Source of the DNA: CAG-964 sp902789345
GTDB lineage: Bacteria > Bacillota > Clostridia > Oscillospirales > Acutalibacteraceae
NCBI GenBank assembly: GCA_052117325.1
Contig: JBQKJJ010000007.1
Length of the DNA stretch: 64,000 nucleotides
Reading direction: 5' to 3' (one strand)
The position numbers and the translations under genes are program-made. The notes below the pieces were generated by a model. That model had not been told where the DNA came from. It saw only the letters and a list, made by a program, of their open reading frames with translations, and ran no database searches. Positions 24,695-32,781 of this stretch are shown here, piece after piece. Numbering within the stretch: position 1 is the stretch's first letter; each line of letters starts with the position of its first letter.

Positions 24695-25623
24695 TGGCTG
24701 ACTATTCTATCAAATCAATTCGACAGGACTTTAAAAACAAAGGCATTTTTTACACGCCTGAAAAGCTAAGCAAGTTTATGAGAAATTTATTGCCGGCGGA
24801 AGTTGATGAAATATACGACCCAACTTGCGGAGCTGGAAATCTGCTCTCTGTTTTCGGCGATGAAGTAAAAAAATACGGTCAAGACATTAACAGCGAACAG
24901 GTCGAATTTGCAAAAACGAGGCTTAAAAACTTCGAAGGCATTGCAGGTGATACTTTGAAATCGCCTGCTTTCAAAGGCAAGAAATTCAACTACATAATTG
25001 CAAATTATCCGTTCAGCATTAAATGGGAACCCTTTGTTGATGAACGATTTGAAAAATGCCCGGTATTGCCGCCGCCAAGTAAAGCCGATTATGCTTTTAT
25101 TCTACATATCCTTCACTATTTAAGCGACAACGGCAAAGCAGCGGTAATGGGGTTTCCGGGAATTTTATATCGAGGCGGCCGAGAACAGAAAATCAGAAAG
25201 TGGATTGTCGAACAAAACTATATTGAGAAAATAATTCATATACCTGGCAACAAATTTACTGATACAGCTATTTCGACAATTGTTATAGTATTCAATAAAA
25301 ATAAAACTAACAGTGATATAGTTTTTGTTGATGACGAAAACGGATTAGAGAGAACTGTAAAAATAACAGAAATTCAAGAAAACAACTATTGCTTATCGGT
25401 TCAGAATTATGTTCAAAAAGAAGAGATAAAAGAAAAAATCAATCCATTAGAATTGATGAAAGAAACAAGAAATATTTTCTATAACCACTTAAGGAAAGAA
25501 CTTGAATTTGAAAAGGCAATTTGTCTATTAAACAATTGGAATTTTTATGAATTTGTTGACGAATTACAAATTATTTTAAACCAATATAAGCAAGGAAAGG
25601 AAGTAAACAAATATGGCAGATGA
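24694..25623 (+). CDS. Orphan N6-adenine DNA methyltransferase (HsdM-like), phage
   Basis: A 309-residue protein with the gamma-class layout: YTPEKLSKFM, motif I DPTCGAGNLL (41-50), then ADYAFILHILHYL and TDTAISTIVIVF. Motif IV, normally NPPF/Y, is NYPF here (IANYPFSIKW), an unusual change in the catalytic tetrapeptide. It resembles the core of type I HsdM but is shorter, and no specificity or restriction subunit is next to it. It may protect phage DNA from a host system or be a changed-function enzyme. AT-rich end (KINPLELMKETRNIFYN) differs from its neighbours. Confidence 0.85.
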   Translation: MADYSIKSIRQDFKNKGIFYTPEKLSKFMRNLLPAEVDEIYDPTCGAGNLLSVFGDEVKKYGQDINSEQVEFAKTRLKNFEGIAGDTLKSPAFKGKKFNYIIANYPFSIKWEPFVDERFEKCPVLPPPSKADYAFILHILHYLSDNGKAAVMGFPGILYRGGREQKIRKWIVEQNYIEKIIHIPGNKFTDTAISTIVIVFNKNKTNSDIVFVDDENGLERTVKITEIQENNYCLSVQNYVQKEEIKEKINPLELMKETRNIFYNHLRKELEFEKAICLLNNWNFYEFVDELQIILNQYKQGKEVNKYGR

Positions 25624-25948
25624 ATTAAAATTTGATGATAACAAGCCGAGACTTGACCTTGTGCCGCCGGAGCTAATAGAGGCTGTGGGCAAAGTTAGAA
25701 CCTATGGCGTCAAGAAATACGGCGACAGTGACAGTTGGAAGCAAGTCGAGCCATACCGTTATCGTGCAGCACTGATGAGGCATATTTGCAAGTACCTTAA
25801 GGAGCCGGACGGAGTAGACAGTGAGAGCGGGTTGCCGCATTTATGGCACATAGCTTGCAATGTGGCGTTTTTAATAGCACTTGGAGAGGAAGTGAACAAA
25901 AATGACAAAGAAACTGACAGCAGAAGAAAAGATAGCAAAGACTATTGA
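25613..25948 (+). CDS. dATP/dGTP diphosphohydrolase-like (DUF5664)
   Basis: A 111-residue protein with DDNKPRLDLVPPELIEAVGKV, YGVKKYG, WKQVEPYRYRAALMRHI and LPHLWHIACNVAFLIAL. This is the HD-like helical family noted as dATP/dGTP diphosphohydrolase N-terminal (DUF5664) in phages. Such proteins adjust the deoxynucleotide pool. It overlaps the methylase by 11 bases (start ATG 25613) and the next gene by 47 bases. Confidence 0.8.
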   Translation: MADELKFDDNKPRLDLVPPELIEAVGKVRTYGVKKYGDSDSWKQVEPYRYRAALMRHICKYLKEPDGVDSESGLPHLWHIACNVAFLIALGEEVNKNDKETDSRRKDSKDY

Positions 25949-26300
25949 ATATTGTAAATATTTAAAAGAAATAGCGAACAATTGCGGACATACTGTGTTT
26001 TTCACAATTGAACTTGAAAGTACAGAAAGGACAGAAACAGAAGTATGTCTACAGGGGTCTAAATACATAAAAGCAGAAGTGTACCCACGGGGGTCTAAAT
26101 ACACAAATATTTTTACAACTGGTGATATGTTGCGTTATGAACTTATAGAAGCTGCAATAGAGGCACGACAGAAAAGTGTATATTGCAACAATTTGTTTAC
26201 GGTCAGATTATGGATAAAAACATTTCTCGGTCACAAATTGATTGACGAAGAAGTTGTAAACGATTATGAAATAACATTCAGGGACGGCGTTGAAGTATGA
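25902..26300 (+). CDS. Hypothetical phage protein (132 aa) with internal duplication
   Basis: The start ATG at 25902 follows GGAGAGGAAG inside the end of the previous gene. The protein contains two copies of a 12-residue unit, EVCLQGSKYIKA and EVYPRGSKYTNI, coded by a 36-base tandem repeat at 26041-26112. No family recognised. Confidence 0.6.
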   Translation: MTKKLTAEEKIAKTIEYCKYLKEIANNCGHTVFFTIELESTERTETEVCLQGSKYIKAEVYPRGSKYTNIFTTGDMLRYELIEAAIEARQKSVYCNNLFTVRLWIKTFLGHKLIDEEVVNDYEITFRDGVEV

Positions 26301-26328
26301 CACTAGAAGAAAAGGAGTTGTGCATCAA

Positions 26329-26649
26329 ATGAAAGCAAGAGTACCATTCAAGAACTCAGTCAGTAAGAAAAGACTTGCCGAAGCTGAGGAGTTTATACAT
26401 AGCGAGTTAAAAAAGGGCAAGCAAGAGGAAATCACACGCACACTAAAAATTATTGCATTTAGTTTATATATGTTTTTAGGCTTTGGAGAAAAGCGTGTTA
26501 AACAGTTTTTAGACAATCTATCAGCTTTAATGGATGAGAGTGACGAGCTATTTTGGGACAGGGTTGACAATGTGTTGTTTGAAAGACTGCACCTTGATGA
26601 CTATTTCAACCGTGAAAACTACGAAGAAAGAGAGGAACTGTTGAAATGA
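26329..26649 (+). CDS. Hypothetical phage protein (106 aa)
   Basis: ATG 26329 preceded by AAAGGAG at 26310-26316; an upstream TTG at 26290 is possible. Mostly helical (KKRLAEAEEFIHSELKKGKQ, RVKQFLDNLSALMDE), acidic C-terminus. Overlaps the next gene by four bases. Function unknown. Confidence 0.6.
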   Translation: MKARVPFKNSVSKKRLAEAEEFIHSELKKGKQEEITRTLKIIAFSLYMFLGFGEKRVKQFLDNLSALMDESDELFWDRVDNVLFERLHLDDYFNRENYEEREELLK

Positions 26650-26885
26650 GGTATAAGCGTTTTAAACAATGCGAACGGAACGGCTGCCTGTATCATGCGT
26701 CGCCTAACCAACCTAATGGCTGCGATTATTGTTTGCTCACAGGACAGCCACGAGGATGTCCGACAGGCACGGCTTGTGATAAGTACAAACGGGTATCATC
26801 AAAACGCAAGCAAGCAATCCGAATTACCTTGCTTAACATACAAGGCAGTCTAGGTAATGGAGCTATAAGCATACAGGAGGGATAA
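26646..26885 (+). CDS. Cysteine-rich zinc-finger-like phage protein (79 aa)
   Basis: Six cysteines in the first 50 residues: CERNGCLYH, GCDYC, GCPTGTAC. This could make one or two small zinc sites, followed by a basic helix (KYKRVSSKRKQAIRI). ATG overlaps the previous stop (ATGA). Related small zinc proteins occur before late-gene activators in clostridial phages. Role unknown. Confidence 0.6.
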   Translation: MRYKRFKQCERNGCLYHASPNQPNGCDYCLLTGQPRGCPTGTACDKYKRVSSKRKQAIRITLLNIQGSLGNGAISIQEG

Positions 26886-26888
26886 CAA

Positions 26889-27302
26889 TTGACAGCAAAG
26901 GAATATCTAAAGCAGGCTAGAAAGCTCAACACGGCGATAAACACCAAAGTCGAAGAATTACACCAGCTACAGTTAAAAGCCTCTTGTGTGCAAAGTGTGG
27001 CGATAACAGAGCGTGTTATGAGTAGTCACGACAACAGCAGCAACAAAATAATTGACAAAATCGTTGACCTGCAGAATGAAATTAACGCAGAAGTTGACAA
27101 CCTTGTGGACCTGCAAGCAGAGATTAGAGCAAAAATAGCAAATGTTTATAATCTGACTTACATAAGTGTGCTGACTAATCTGTACATAAATTGCCTCACT
27201 ATCGAAAAAACAGCTGAAAAAATGAACAGCGACCGTCGTACTGTTTGTAGATGGCACGGGCAGGCGTTACAGGTTTTTAGGAAAGAGAATAAAATGGTAT
27301 AA
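26889..27302 (+). CDS. DUF1492-like phage late-transcription regulator
   Basis: A 137-residue protein. It has an N-terminal coiled coil (AKEYLKQARKLNTAINTKVEEL), then a sigma-region-4-like helix-turn-helix TIEKTAEKMNSDRRTVCRWHGQALQVFRK. This matches the DUF1492/ArpU-RinA-like group, which activates late genes in Gram-positive phages. It is the last gene before the late region. TTG start at 26889 with AGGAGGGA. Confidence 0.75.
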   Translation: MTAKEYLKQARKLNTAINTKVEELHQLQLKASCVQSVAITERVMSSHDNSSNKIIDKIVDLQNEINAEVDNLVDLQAEIRAKIANVYNLTYISVLTNLYINCLTIEKTAEKMNSDRRTVCRWHGQALQVFRKENKMV

Positions 27303-27565
27303 TGTACAAAATAAACAAAAAATTAGCTTGCTATTTGTAAGCCAATGTCACTGTATGTCACCCGTTTTAGTGATAAACTTGTATTGTGAAATACGGTGGA
27401 AAGCGAACGCCACTCTATTTCAGGTATAATCTTTGCGGGCGGTAGAGAGCGCTTCTTCTGACAGGTGCTCCTCCGCCAACAACTTGTACATTATTTTTTT
27501 CTCCTTTTGTGTACAACAAAATCCTTTCTAAAATTTAGCCCGGGGCCGTTACCGGCCCCAAACAA
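27303..27565. other. Gap between early and late genes
   Basis: Includes a perfect hairpin GGGGCCG-TTAC-CGGCCCC (27542-27559) and a GGCGG/CCGCC inverted pair near 27437-27477. On the minus strand, an ATG at 27491 with AAAGGAG starts a 23-codon frame (MYKLLAEEHLSEEALSTARK...) to 27420. Late promoter(s) for terminase genes are probably here but cannot be fixed by consensus. Confidence 0.45.
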
Positions 27566-27642
27566 TGCGAAGTAGCTCAGTTGGTTAGAGCACCGGATTT
27601 TTAATCCGGGTGTCACGGGTTCGAACCCCGTCTTCACGACCA
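27566..27642 (+). tRNA. trnK: tRNA-Lys (anticodon TTT), prophage
   Basis: 77 bases with encoded CCA. D-arm AGCTCAGTTGGTTAGAGC, anticodon stem CCGGA/TCCGG with loop TTTTTAA (anticodon TTT), T-arm ACGGG-TTCGAAC-CCCGT. The acceptor stem TGCGAAG with CTTCACG has a C-A mismatch at the third pair and a T-G first pair, so it may be weakened. Phage-borne, just upstream of the terminase genes. Confidence 0.85.
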
Positions 27643-27737
27643 AGTATATGACATACCCCTAAAACAAAACAACACGCGCATTAGCTGTCCGCTTGGGCAG
27701 CTTTTGTGTTAAGTAAAATAAGCGAGGTGAGGGAGGT

Positions 27738-28067
27738 TTGGCGAATGAAAAAAACTTAATACCAAATGAAGAACGCACTCCCGAAGAACGCCGAGAGAAT
27801 GCTCGTAAAGCCGGCATCGCCTCAGGTGCTGCAAGGCGAGAGCGAAAGCTTTTGAAGGACATTGCAGAAACAGTTCTTGCAATGCCGCTGAATGGCAGCA
27901 AGAAAGAAAATCTTGAAGCCATACAGAACTATGCAGAGCTCAATGGCAAGAACTTGACAGTCAAGGAAGCGATGTTACTGGCACAGCTTAAAAACGCTTT
28001 AGACGGCGACCTTAAAGCTTTTGAGGCAATAAGGGACCTCATCGGCGAGAAACCGCCGGAGTGGTAA
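27738..28067 (+). CDS. Hypothetical phage protein before terminase (109 aa)
   Basis: TTG start 27738 after GAGGGAGGT. ERTPEERRENARKAGIASGAARRERKLLKDIAETVLAMPLNG is the pattern of small basic proteins that lie just ahead of terminase genes, predicted as DNA-binding and sometimes named small-terminase-like. It ends with a helix KAFEAIRDLIGEKPPEW. A second small subunit lies at 28879. Confidence 0.6.
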   Translation: MANEKNLIPNEERTPEERRENARKAGIASGAARRERKLLKDIAETVLAMPLNGSKKENLEAIQNYAELNGKNLTVKEAMLLAQLKNALDGDLKAFEAIRDLIGEKPPEW

Positions 28068-28072
28068 AGTTT

Positions 28073-28747
28073 ATGAATGATAATTTCTATTCTTCAAAAA
28101 AATGGTGTGCTTTAATAACGGCATTAAAGCTTGAAAGGGCAAAGGACGGTATCGTGTACTGCGAGCACTGTGGAAAACCTATCGAGCACAATTATGACAT
28201 TATTGCACATCACATCATCCAACTAACCGCAACTAATGTTAAAGACGCAAATATTGCACTTAATCCTAACAACATAATGCTTGTACACCATCGCTGCCAC
28301 AATCTTATACACGGGCGTATCGGATATGTAAAGCCAGTTGTGTATATCGTGTATGGAGCACCTTGCTCGGGTAAGTCAACATATGTGCAATCGCAATTAC
28401 ACGAGGGCGATTTGCTCATTGACATTGACCGGCTCTGGTGGGCTGTGTCGGGCTTAGATATGTATGCAAAGCCCGGACGGCTTACAACAAACGTTATGGG
28501 ACTTTACAATAAGCTTATTGATGATGTCCGTATGCGCAACGGCAAGTGGCAGTGTTGTTACATTGTCGGAGGTTTTAAAAATAAAATTCAGCGTGAGAGG
28601 TTGACAGATAAACTTGGCGCAAAACTTATTTTTATAGACACGCCAAAGGCAGAGTGCCTATACCGGCTTGAGCATTGTCGGGACGGACGCAGTAAGGCAG
28701 ACTGGCGTCGATACATTGACGAGTGGTTTGCTTTTAACGGCGGTTGA
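28073..28747 (+). CDS. HNH endonuclease fused to P-loop kinase
   Basis: A 224-residue protein. Residues about 1-90 are an HNH nuclease (YCEHCGKPI, IIAHHII, LVHHRCHNLIHG). The rest is a P-loop kinase-like domain with Walker A YGAPCSGKST, IDIDRLWWAV and FIDTPKAECLYRL, like zeta-toxin or T4 polynucleotide kinase-type proteins. HNH proteins beside terminase are common in HK97-type phages and help packaging; the added kinase domain is less usual. ATG 28073 is chosen; a GTG 12 bases upstream also fits. Confidence 0.78.
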   Translation: MNDNFYSSKKWCALITALKLERAKDGIVYCEHCGKPIEHNYDIIAHHIIQLTATNVKDANIALNPNNIMLVHHRCHNLIHGRIGYVKPVVYIVYGAPCSGKSTYVQSQLHEGDLLIDIDRLWWAVSGLDMYAKPGRLTTNVMGLYNKLIDDVRMRNGKWQCCYIVGGFKNKIQRERLTDKLGAKLIFIDTPKAECLYRLEHCRDGRSKADWRRYIDEWFAFNGG

Positions 28748-28878
28748 CTGATTTTCACGGTCTGCCCTGCCCCCCCAGGGGTCGAATTTTAGGGGTAAAT
28801 AAAAGGTGGGAAAGGGGTCACATCTTAACCCGCACAAGAAAAATCGAGATTTTTTAAAAAAATCGGAGGTGATACAAC

Positions 28879-29175
28879 GTGAATGCAAGAGAAAAAACGA
28901 TATATGAGTACATCGACGAAAATCCAATTTATAGACCTTTAGTGCAAGAAATGGTTGCGCTGGAAAAAGAATTGGTTAGGCTGCGTAAAGAACCAACAGT
29001 GCTGCAACATCCGCTTTACCCTGAAAAAGTAAAGCCGAATCCGTTGGCGAAAATGCGTAAGGAATTTTTACAGCAGTACATAAATATCGTAAAAGCGCTT
29101 GAACACATTGCAAAAAAGGATGTGGGCACAGAAGTATCGCCACTGAGAGTGTTTTTAGAAAAATACAATGAATAG
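28879..29175 (+). CDS. terS: Terminase small subunit (P27 family)
   Basis: A 98-residue helical protein: GTG start 28879 after GGAGGTGAT. LVQEMVALEKELVRLRKEPTV and NPLAKMRKEFLQQYINIVKALE are in the style of the phage P27 family small terminase, which recognises phage DNA and regulates the large subunit. It overlaps the large subunit by eight bases. Confidence 0.75.
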   Translation: MNAREKTIYEYIDENPIYRPLVQEMVALEKELVRLRKEPTVLQHPLYPEKVKPNPLAKMRKEFLQQYINIVKALEHIAKKDVGTEVSPLRVFLEKYNE

Positions 29176-30832
29176 TTATTTGCTTGAATACCTGGCAGAA
29201 ATCGAAGCTGGCAGAATAACTGTAGGTCAAGAGTTATACCAAGAATTAAAAAATCTCGAGGACGATATAAAGCACGACGACGAATATGTGTTTATCCCAC
29301 AGAGGGCGGAAAAACGAATTAAGTTTATTGAGGGAATATGTCGGATGACCAAGGCACCGTTTTATGGCCAACCTCTCTCCCTCCTACTGTGGGAAAAGGC
29401 GTTTATAGAAACGATGTACGGCTTTGTTGATAGCCACACACAGAAGTTTGACCGTTTTAAAAAGGTGCTTATGATGATAGGCAGAAAAAACGGTAAAACA
29501 GAATTTATGTCAGCTATTGCTTGTGCAGAATGGGTGTGTGGTGCTAGAGGGTCGCAGATTGTATGTGCGTCGATGAACGATGAAAATGCGGGAATTGTGT
29601 ATGATACGATAGATGAAATGCGAATGCAGTTTGACCCACAAAACACTGACACCTGGCGAAATCGCAAGGGTTTAAAAAACCTTGTCACAGGTTCGTCGAT
29701 ATTTAAGATGTCTGATGAGCAAAAACACATCGACGGAAAAAATATTGACTTTGCGATTATTGACGAGGAGCACGAGCTTAAAGATAACAGATTGTATATG
29801 GCAATAAGCCAGTCACAGTCGGTTAAGGAAAATCCGAAAATTGTCAGTATAACCACAAACGGTTTTATTACTGACGGCTTTTTGGACAGTGAATTAGAAA
29901 AGGCACGAGCTGTTATTAACGGCGAAGATACAAGCCTGGCTGGGCGGCGTTTTTTACCTTGGCTGTACACCCAGGACAGTGAAGAGGAAATTTGGCAGGA
30001 CGAAAGCTCCTGGATAAAAAGTAATCCCTCCCTTGGTGTGGTTAAAAGGGTTGATTATCTGCGTGAGCAGGTTGACCTTGCGAAAAAGTCTAAAACCGAC
30101 AGGGTGTTTGTTTTGGCCAAAGACTTTAACATACATCAAAACACCGCAGAGAGCTGGCTAAACCAAGAGGACTACGATTATCCGGCGACATTTGACCTTG
30201 AAGAATTTAGGGGATGTCAATGCTTAGCCGCTGTGGACCTTGCAGAAACAACAGACCTTTGCTCGGTTAAGATTTTGTTAATGCGTAAAGGCAGCAGGGT
30301 TAAATATGTTTATTCACATTATTTTATACCTGCAACCAAAATCGGAACAGATGTTTCAGCAGGGGCTAAATACGAACAGTGGGTAGCTGATGGATACGTT
30401 ACTGTTGCCGGTGATAATATGGTCGATGAAAGCTTTATTGCAAATTGGTTTTATGAAACGCTGTACCAGCAGTATGGCATAATGTTGTACAAGCTAGGTT
30501 ACGATCAAAAATTTGCATTGTCATTTATAAATCAAATGGTCAATTATGGCTGGCAAAAAAACACTGATTTAATAATGCTGCAGCAAGGTACAGCATTAGG
30601 TGGAGCGTTAAAAAAAGCTGAAACTGATTTTAGTTGCAAATATATCAATTACAACGAAAACCCTGTTGACCGTTGGTGCTTTGAAAACGCAAAGTTGAAA
30701 GTAAATAGTTACCAAGTCGGAATGCTTGTAAAATCTGAAAGTCAAAAAAGAATAGACGGCGCTGTAACCCTTGTAATGCTTGAAGAGATGTACAGCCGCT
30801 ATGCTAATGATTTCCAAAATTTATTAAATTGA
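29168..30832 (+). CDS. terL: Terminase large subunit
   Basis: A 554-residue packaging motor. The ATPase part has Walker A-like GRKNGKTEF near 102-110 and Walker B IIDEEHE near 196. The RNase H-like nuclease part starts with AAVDLAETTDL near 353 and has DGAVTLVMLEEMY near the end. It belongs to the Terminase_1 (HK97-like) group, which packs the genome into the prohead and cuts concatemers. Start ATG 29168 lies in the end of terS. Confidence 0.95.
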   Translation: MNSYLLEYLAEIEAGRITVGQELYQELKNLEDDIKHDDEYVFIPQRAEKRIKFIEGICRMTKAPFYGQPLSLLLWEKAFIETMYGFVDSHTQKFDRFKKVLMMIGRKNGKTEFMSAIACAEWVCGARGSQIVCASMNDENAGIVYDTIDEMRMQFDPQNTDTWRNRKGLKNLVTGSSIFKMSDEQKHIDGKNIDFAIIDEEHELKDNRLYMAISQSQSVKENPKIVSITTNGFITDGFLDSELEKARAVINGEDTSLAGRRFLPWLYTQDSEEEIWQDESSWIKSNPSLGVVKRVDYLREQVDLAKKSKTDRVFVLAKDFNIHQNTAESWLNQEDYDYPATFDLEEFRGCQCLAAVDLAETTDLCSVKILLMRKGSRVKYVYSHYFIPATKIGTDVSAGAKYEQWVADGYVTVAGDNMVDESFIANWFYETLYQQYGIMLYKLGYDQKFALSFINQMVNYGWQKNTDLIMLQQGTALGGALKKAETDFSCKYINYNENPVDRWCFENAKLKVNSYQVGMLVKSESQKRIDGAVTLVMLEEMYSRYANDFQNLLN

Positions 30833-30849
30833 GAAAGGTGGTGAGAAAC

Positions 30850-32094
30850 ATTAATGTTTTTAAAAAGCTGTTACAAAGATTTAGCAAAAACTACACTTAT
30901 GTAAAGCTGCTTAACGGCAGCACTCCAGCTTTCTCAAACTTTGGCTCGGATATTCTTGCGTCGGATGTGGTTATGCAGTGTATTTCTTGTATCGCAAGTG
31001 AGGTTTCTAAACTTCGTCCACAGCACACAAGGGATATTGGTTATGACACCATACCGATTGCAGATGATTTTCAGAAACTCCTTGAAAATCCTAACCCGAG
31101 GATGACCTCGGCAGATTTTTTGGAAAAAATTTGTTTTATGCTTCTAAGCACAGACAACTGCTATGTTATTCCGATTTTTGACGAATTTACAAATGCGGTT
31201 ACTGGTGAAACAAGGCGAGTGTATAAGGCACTCTATCCAATTAACCCCCGTCTTGTTGAGCTGATTGAAGACAGTGCCGGTACCGAATATTTAAGATTTA
31301 GTTTTGCAAACGGCGACCGAATTGTTGTCAACTATGATGATGTTATCCACATCAGGATGAATTTTTCGGCTAATGAATTTGCCGGCGGTGATTATGCCGG
31401 CAAGAAAAACAATACTGCGCTGCTGAAAATTTTACAGGTCAACGAAACATTGGTTGAGGGCGTCGCAAATGCTGTAAAAGCAAATTACGGTATTACAGGC
31501 ATTGTAAAAACGAATACAATGCTTGCTGACGAAAAACGTACAAAGGTTGTAAATGAGTTTGTTGATACTATTGAAAGCAACTCACGAAAAATCGGCGTGC
31601 TTGACTTACAGCAAGAATTCCAACAGTTAAACGCTGAGACAAAGTTTGTCGATAAAGATACACTGGAATTTATTGATAAGAAAATTTGCAGGAGTTTTAA
31701 AATGTGTTTGCCGGTGCTAGAGGCAAACTATACGACGGCCCAGTATACAGCGTTTTATCAAACTTGTATTGAGCCGATAGTTATACGGCTGTCGCAGGCA
31801 TTTACGAAAGCGTTGTTTAACGGAAATCAGAGGTCACGAGGAAATAAAATACAGTTTTACCCAAAAGACCTTGTATTTTTAGATATGCAACAAACTATTG
31901 AAGTTATGCGTATTTTGGGTGACGCCGGAAGTGTCTTTGAAAACGAGAAAAGGCAAGCTTTTGGTTTACCTCCTCTCGCTGAGCTAGAAGGCGTGAGAAT
32001 GCAGAGTTTGAATTATGTTAATGTAAACGACGCAAGACAATACCAAGTAGGACAGACAGGAGGTGAAAACGGTGCAGAAACAGGTCAAACTTAA
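30850..32094 (+). CDS. Portal protein (HK97 family)
   Basis: A protein of about 414 residues, a typical Phage_portal (HK97) member: SDVVMQCISCIASEVSKL, YDDVIHIRMNFSA, then QYTAFYQTCIEPIVIRL and the QAFGLPPLAELEG end. It forms the dodecameric ring through which DNA passes. The start is unusual. The usual MNxFKKL-type start of this family aligns with an ATT codon at 30850, which has AAGGTGGTGAG at ideal distance. No ATG or GTG fits as well; the nearest alternative is TTG 30829 overlapping the terL stop. Confidence 0.9.
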   Translation: MNVFKKLLQRFSKNYTYVKLLNGSTPAFSNFGSDILASDVVMQCISCIASEVSKLRPQHTRDIGYDTIPIADDFQKLLENPNPRMTSADFLEKICFMLLSTDNCYVIPIFDEFTNAVTGETRRVYKALYPINPRLVELIEDSAGTEYLRFSFANGDRIVVNYDDVIHIRMNFSANEFAGGDYAGKKNNTALLKILQVNETLVEGVANAVKANYGITGIVKTNTMLADEKRTKVVNEFVDTIESNSRKIGVLDLQQEFQQLNAETKFVDKDTLEFIDKKICRSFKMCLPVLEANYTTAQYTAFYQTCIEPIVIRLSQAFTKALFNGNQRSRGNKIQFYPKDLVFLDMQQTIEVMRILGDAGSVFENEKRQAFGLPPLAELEGVRMQSLNYVNVNDARQYQVGQTGGENGAETGQT

Positions 32095-32767
32095 AAACGG
32101 CACAATTACATTTAAAGCACAGGATAACAGCGATTCAGCAGAGCTGACATTCTATGGCGACATCTGTATGGATGTTTACAGCAAATGGAGCAACACTGAC
32201 AGGTGCCCCGTAGATGTTGCTAATTTGCTTAGTAATTTAGATAATTACAAGTCAGTAAATATCCACATTAATTCGGGTGGTGGCGACGCTTTTGGTGGTA
32301 TTGCAATTTACAACCTGCTTAAATCTTACGCAGGACATAAAACGGTTTATATTGACGGTTTAGCGGCAAGTGCTGCGTCTATTATTGCAATGGCGGGCGA
32401 CAAAATCGTAATGCCAACATCAGCACAGCTTATGATCCATAGTCCGTCTGCGTGTGGTTATGGTAACGCAGATGATATGAGAAAATTAGCTGAAGCTTTG
32501 GATAATTGCGAAGAAAGCATTTTAAATGTATATTACGAAAATCTTGCCGCCGGTGTGAATAAAGAAACTATTGCGGAAATGGTTGCGGCTGAAACTTGGC
32601 TTACAGCCGAAAAAGCACAGCAATATTTTAAAAATATTGAGGTTGAGCGCAGAAATATAAGTCCGCAGAATTGCGGTTCGCAGTTTTATAATTTTTATAA
32701 AAATGCACCGACGCAGGCTAAAGATGATGTAACCGAGGAGCTAAAAAAGCTTTTAATTATTTACTAG
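32072..32767 (+). CDS. ClpP-like prohead protease
   Basis: A 231-residue serine protease of the ClpP/crotonase fold: HINSGGGDAFGGIAIYN, catalytic Ser in LAASAASIIAMAG and His in QLMIHSPSA. It is the head maturation protease that trims the capsid scaffold in this phage group, and it precedes the capsid gene as expected. GTG 32072 with AGGAGGT at 32058-32064. It overlaps the portal gene end by 23 bases. The C-terminus is lysine-rich. Confidence 0.9.
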   Translation: MQKQVKLKNGTITFKAQDNSDSAELTFYGDICMDVYSKWSNTDRCPVDVANLLSNLDNYKSVNIHINSGGGDAFGGIAIYNLLKSYAGHKTVYIDGLAASAASIIAMAGDKIVMPTSAQLMIHSPSACGYGNADDMRKLAEALDNCEESILNVYYENLAAGVNKETIAEMVAAETWLTAEKAQQYFKNIEVERRNISPQNCGSQFYNFYKNAPTQAKDDVTEELKKLLIIY

Positions 32768-32781
32768 GAGGATATATAAAA

